From positions 372,001 through 436,000 of the forward strand of contig CBFFRQ010000089.1 of the NCBI GenBank assembly GCA_965644315.1: 64,000 nt of DNA, given 5' to 3'. Both the position numbers and the translations under genes were made by a program. Positions 63,001 to 64,000 of this stretch are shown here, piece after piece; positions within the stretch are counted from its first letter, which is position 1, and each line of letters begins with the position of its first letter. Origin of the DNA: Caecitellus pseudoparvulus. Taxonomy: Eukaryota; Bigyra: Bicosoecida. The notes under the pieces are model-generated. The model was not told where the DNA came from, searched no databases, and saw only the letters and a program-made list of their open reading frames with translations.

Positions 63001-64000
63001 TGGGGGCCTCCCGCACCTCCCAGCGCCCGCCCACGCCCAGCAATGCCGCAGACATGAGCCAGCTCGCCGGGGCAGGCGCTGGGAAGGCGGGGAACACGAC
63101 GGCCTCCGGTCGCTGGGCGTGGGGTCGCGCGGGGGCGTTCGCGCCTTCCGCAGCTGCCAGCGTCTCGGGCGCAGGGCACATGAACGCATCCACACACAGC
63201 AGTGCCAGCCCTGCCCCAACAGGTGGGCCCACCTCCCCCGGGCGTTTCATCATGCCGCGCCTGGCGTTCTTTTCACTGTTGCGCCGGGAACGCCTGGCCG
63301 ACCTGCGGTTTTTGCACCGCCCCGTCCCCGACCGTGTGCTCAAGAGCCTGGGCCTGGGGCCGGCGCTGAAGCACTACCCACGTGCCGTGCGACCACGCAA
63401 GCCCCCGACGGTGGAACAGTTGTTCCAGACCAAGTCTGCCATGCAGCAGCAGACGTTGCGGGGGGGGGCGCCTGTGCCCGACAGCGGCAACGCGCGTGAC
63501 GCGCCCGCTTCTCCCCCCACCAAGCCCCAACTGCAACCCCTGACTCCCCGGCAACGCAGCGTGTCTCGCGGCACCCAGTCCACCCCCGCTGCGGCCCAGG
63601 AAGTCGCTGGCACCGCCCGCGACCTCACCACCACCAGCCTGTCGCAGCGACAACCCTCCCTCAACGTGACCCTGCAAGCCGGCGCCAGCACAGGCCTGAC
63701 CGCCGTGGCTGACGTGCAGCTGGCGAAAACGCCCCTGCGCCCCACCACTGCCAAGCGCAGTGCCAGCGTGCAGGACCGTCGACACGCCTCAGGCCACCGC
63801 ATCCTGCACCGACACGCCGCCGCCATGCAACCCTCCAAACTCGCCCTGCCAGCGGTGGGTGCCATTCTCTCCGCCGCAGACGACAGCCAGTTTGGGGCAC
63901 AGGTGGAGGCGGCACCCCTGTCGCGACTGCTGCACCGGGATGACTGGGCATTTGAGGACCGAGTCGTGCTGCACAGCGTGAGTCAGGGTGGCACCATGTA
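54059..64000 (+). CDS. Giant predicted protein, frame changes at three G-runs, 3' end outside window
   Basis: More than 3,300 codons. Coding character is continuous but moves frame: 54059 to about 55745, then about 55750-56580, then about 56590-57830, then 57843 to the right edge without a stop. Each change falls in a run of 7-9 Gs. The N-terminal region resembles STAND/NACHT-type NTPases of the NPHP3/TEP1 kind: RRPLLLVHPPGADLHSAM occupies the P-loop position but lacks GK[ST]; then FVFFHDARSSRHAASTRLLL, ACVIILAGVEALRSS and LQWLPLALPPHVHLLLTCAV match the post-P-loop, Walker B and sensor regions by pattern. The remaining 2,900 residues are Gly/Pro/Ala-rich segments alternating with hydrophobic helices, with no domain named. 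No intron borders convincingly explain the frame changes. Function unknown. Confidence 0.6.
54499..54517. repeat. G9-TCGA-C6 palindrome in coding sequence
   Basis: Nine Gs, then TCGA, then six Cs, containing the perfect 16-bp palindrome GGGGGGTCGACCCCCC at 54502-54517. Related G-run/GTCGAC/C-run arrangements recur at about 56188-56216 and 55616-55630 in the same gene. Confidence 0.8.
55743..55786 (+). other. Frame-change site 1 of the giant gene
   Basis: G7 at 55743-55749 and more G-runs follow. The upstream frame stops at 55784-55786 after a Gly/Arg string, while the frame reached by skipping one base reads VAREPRGGDEGGRGGTEGED and then QSAVLLESLRRSWPVMAVPM. One surplus G explains the change. 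Confidence 0.6.
56573..56593 (+). other. Frame-change site 2 of the giant gene
   Basis: G9 (56573-56581) and G7 (56587-56593) flank TGGCA. Coding moves forward by one base here: DAAVCVDFSSPTAG before, GAFHDGVDSEGVESAAS after. One surplus G explains it. Confidence 0.6.
57729..64000 (+). CDS. Last and longest open segment of the giant gene, open at the right edge
   Basis: This frame is free of stops from just after the TGA at 57726-57728 to the end of the window, about 2,090 codons, which is very unlikely by chance. It reads in the same frame through SSLVAACLLQDLQ (about 57915), VHYAVEPTSDRKVLVARADV (about 59270), MSVVWRTMHRHTKQLTQARS (about 61040) and VEQLFQTKSAMQQQTL (about 63410). It continues the giant gene rather than being a separate start, because no Met with a plausible N-terminus lies near its beginning. 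Several long disordered stretches are separated by helical blocks; no catalytic motif was recognised. Confidence 0.75.
57828..57835 (+). other. Frame-change site 3 of the giant gene
   Basis: G8 between ATVATPGRGPPCRSLAGG in the upstream frame and RRPPLSVSTGSPAGPPPTVP in the downstream frame. The change equals one missing base or two surplus bases. The exact point could lie anywhere in 57,790-57,850. Confidence 0.5.

Noticed and set aside
1-64000. tRNA, rRNA or spliceosomal RNA genes
   Set aside because: TTCGA-containing sites were scanned for tRNA B-box context and none had a fitting A-box or acceptor stem; no rRNA or snRNA core sequences were recognised by eye. A covariance-model scan would be decisive.

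Overview
This is eukaryotic nuclear DNA. It is very GC-rich and gene-dense on both strands, with short spliceosomal introns (about 70-265 bp), no operons, and recognisably eukaryotic genes: VAC14, ABCF2, OTUD6, a BET1-type SNARE, REEP/HVA22, MGST3, a Patched-family RND protein and a MAP3K-epsilon-like kinase. TAA, TAG and TGA all end genes, so the standard code is in use. The compact GC-rich genome, cysteine-rich GCC2/GCC3-type ectodomains on Ser/Thr-Pro stalks and class II DNA transposons would fit a free-living protist; a stramenopile flagellate such as Cafeteria is one candidate, but that is inference. No virophage, giant-virus or retrotransposon genes were found.

Layout. 1-20.5 kb: 3' part of a GH123-type glycosidase (+), an OTU deubiquitinase (+), ABCF2 (+), a tandem TM2-domain membrane protein (-), a Na+/H+ exchanger (-), a large Cys-rich receptor-like protein (+), a Ste20/MAP3K-like kinase with armadillo-like C-terminus (-) and a small ankyrin protein (-). 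20.75-34.4 kb is an AT-richer accessory island. It holds a complete hAT transposon with a perfect 8-bp target duplication, a BET1-like SNARE, a Sel1-repeat gene with eleven nearly identical 108-bp units, and a Harbinger-like element with matching terminal inverted repeats and two convergent genes; its transposase appears to gain a SAP domain through a -1 frameshift. 34.8-53.7 kb: REEP/HVA22 (+), an unrecognised acidic protein (-), VAC14 (+), a polytopic membrane/class-3 lipase fusion (-), a CFA/coclaurine-N-methyltransferase-like enzyme (-), a Patched-like RND transporter (+), an unrecognised protein (+), a mitochondrial-type J protein (-) and MGST3 (+). 54.06-64 kb: one giant gene (+), over 3,300 codons, whose frame changes three times at G-runs and which runs off the right edge.

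Many genes are multi-exon. Exons were assigned by hand from conserved protein continuity, reading phase and GT-AG borders. A striking feature is the 5' splice site: GTGCGT or GTGAG(T/G) is used far more than GTAAGT. Convergent neighbours are packed tightly (13-50 bp between stop codons), so their transcripts must overlap. The core genes point to membrane trafficking and lipid biology (VAC14, SNARE, REEP, lipase, sterol-type RND protein, MGST3, methyltransferase), but no single pathway cluster is evident.
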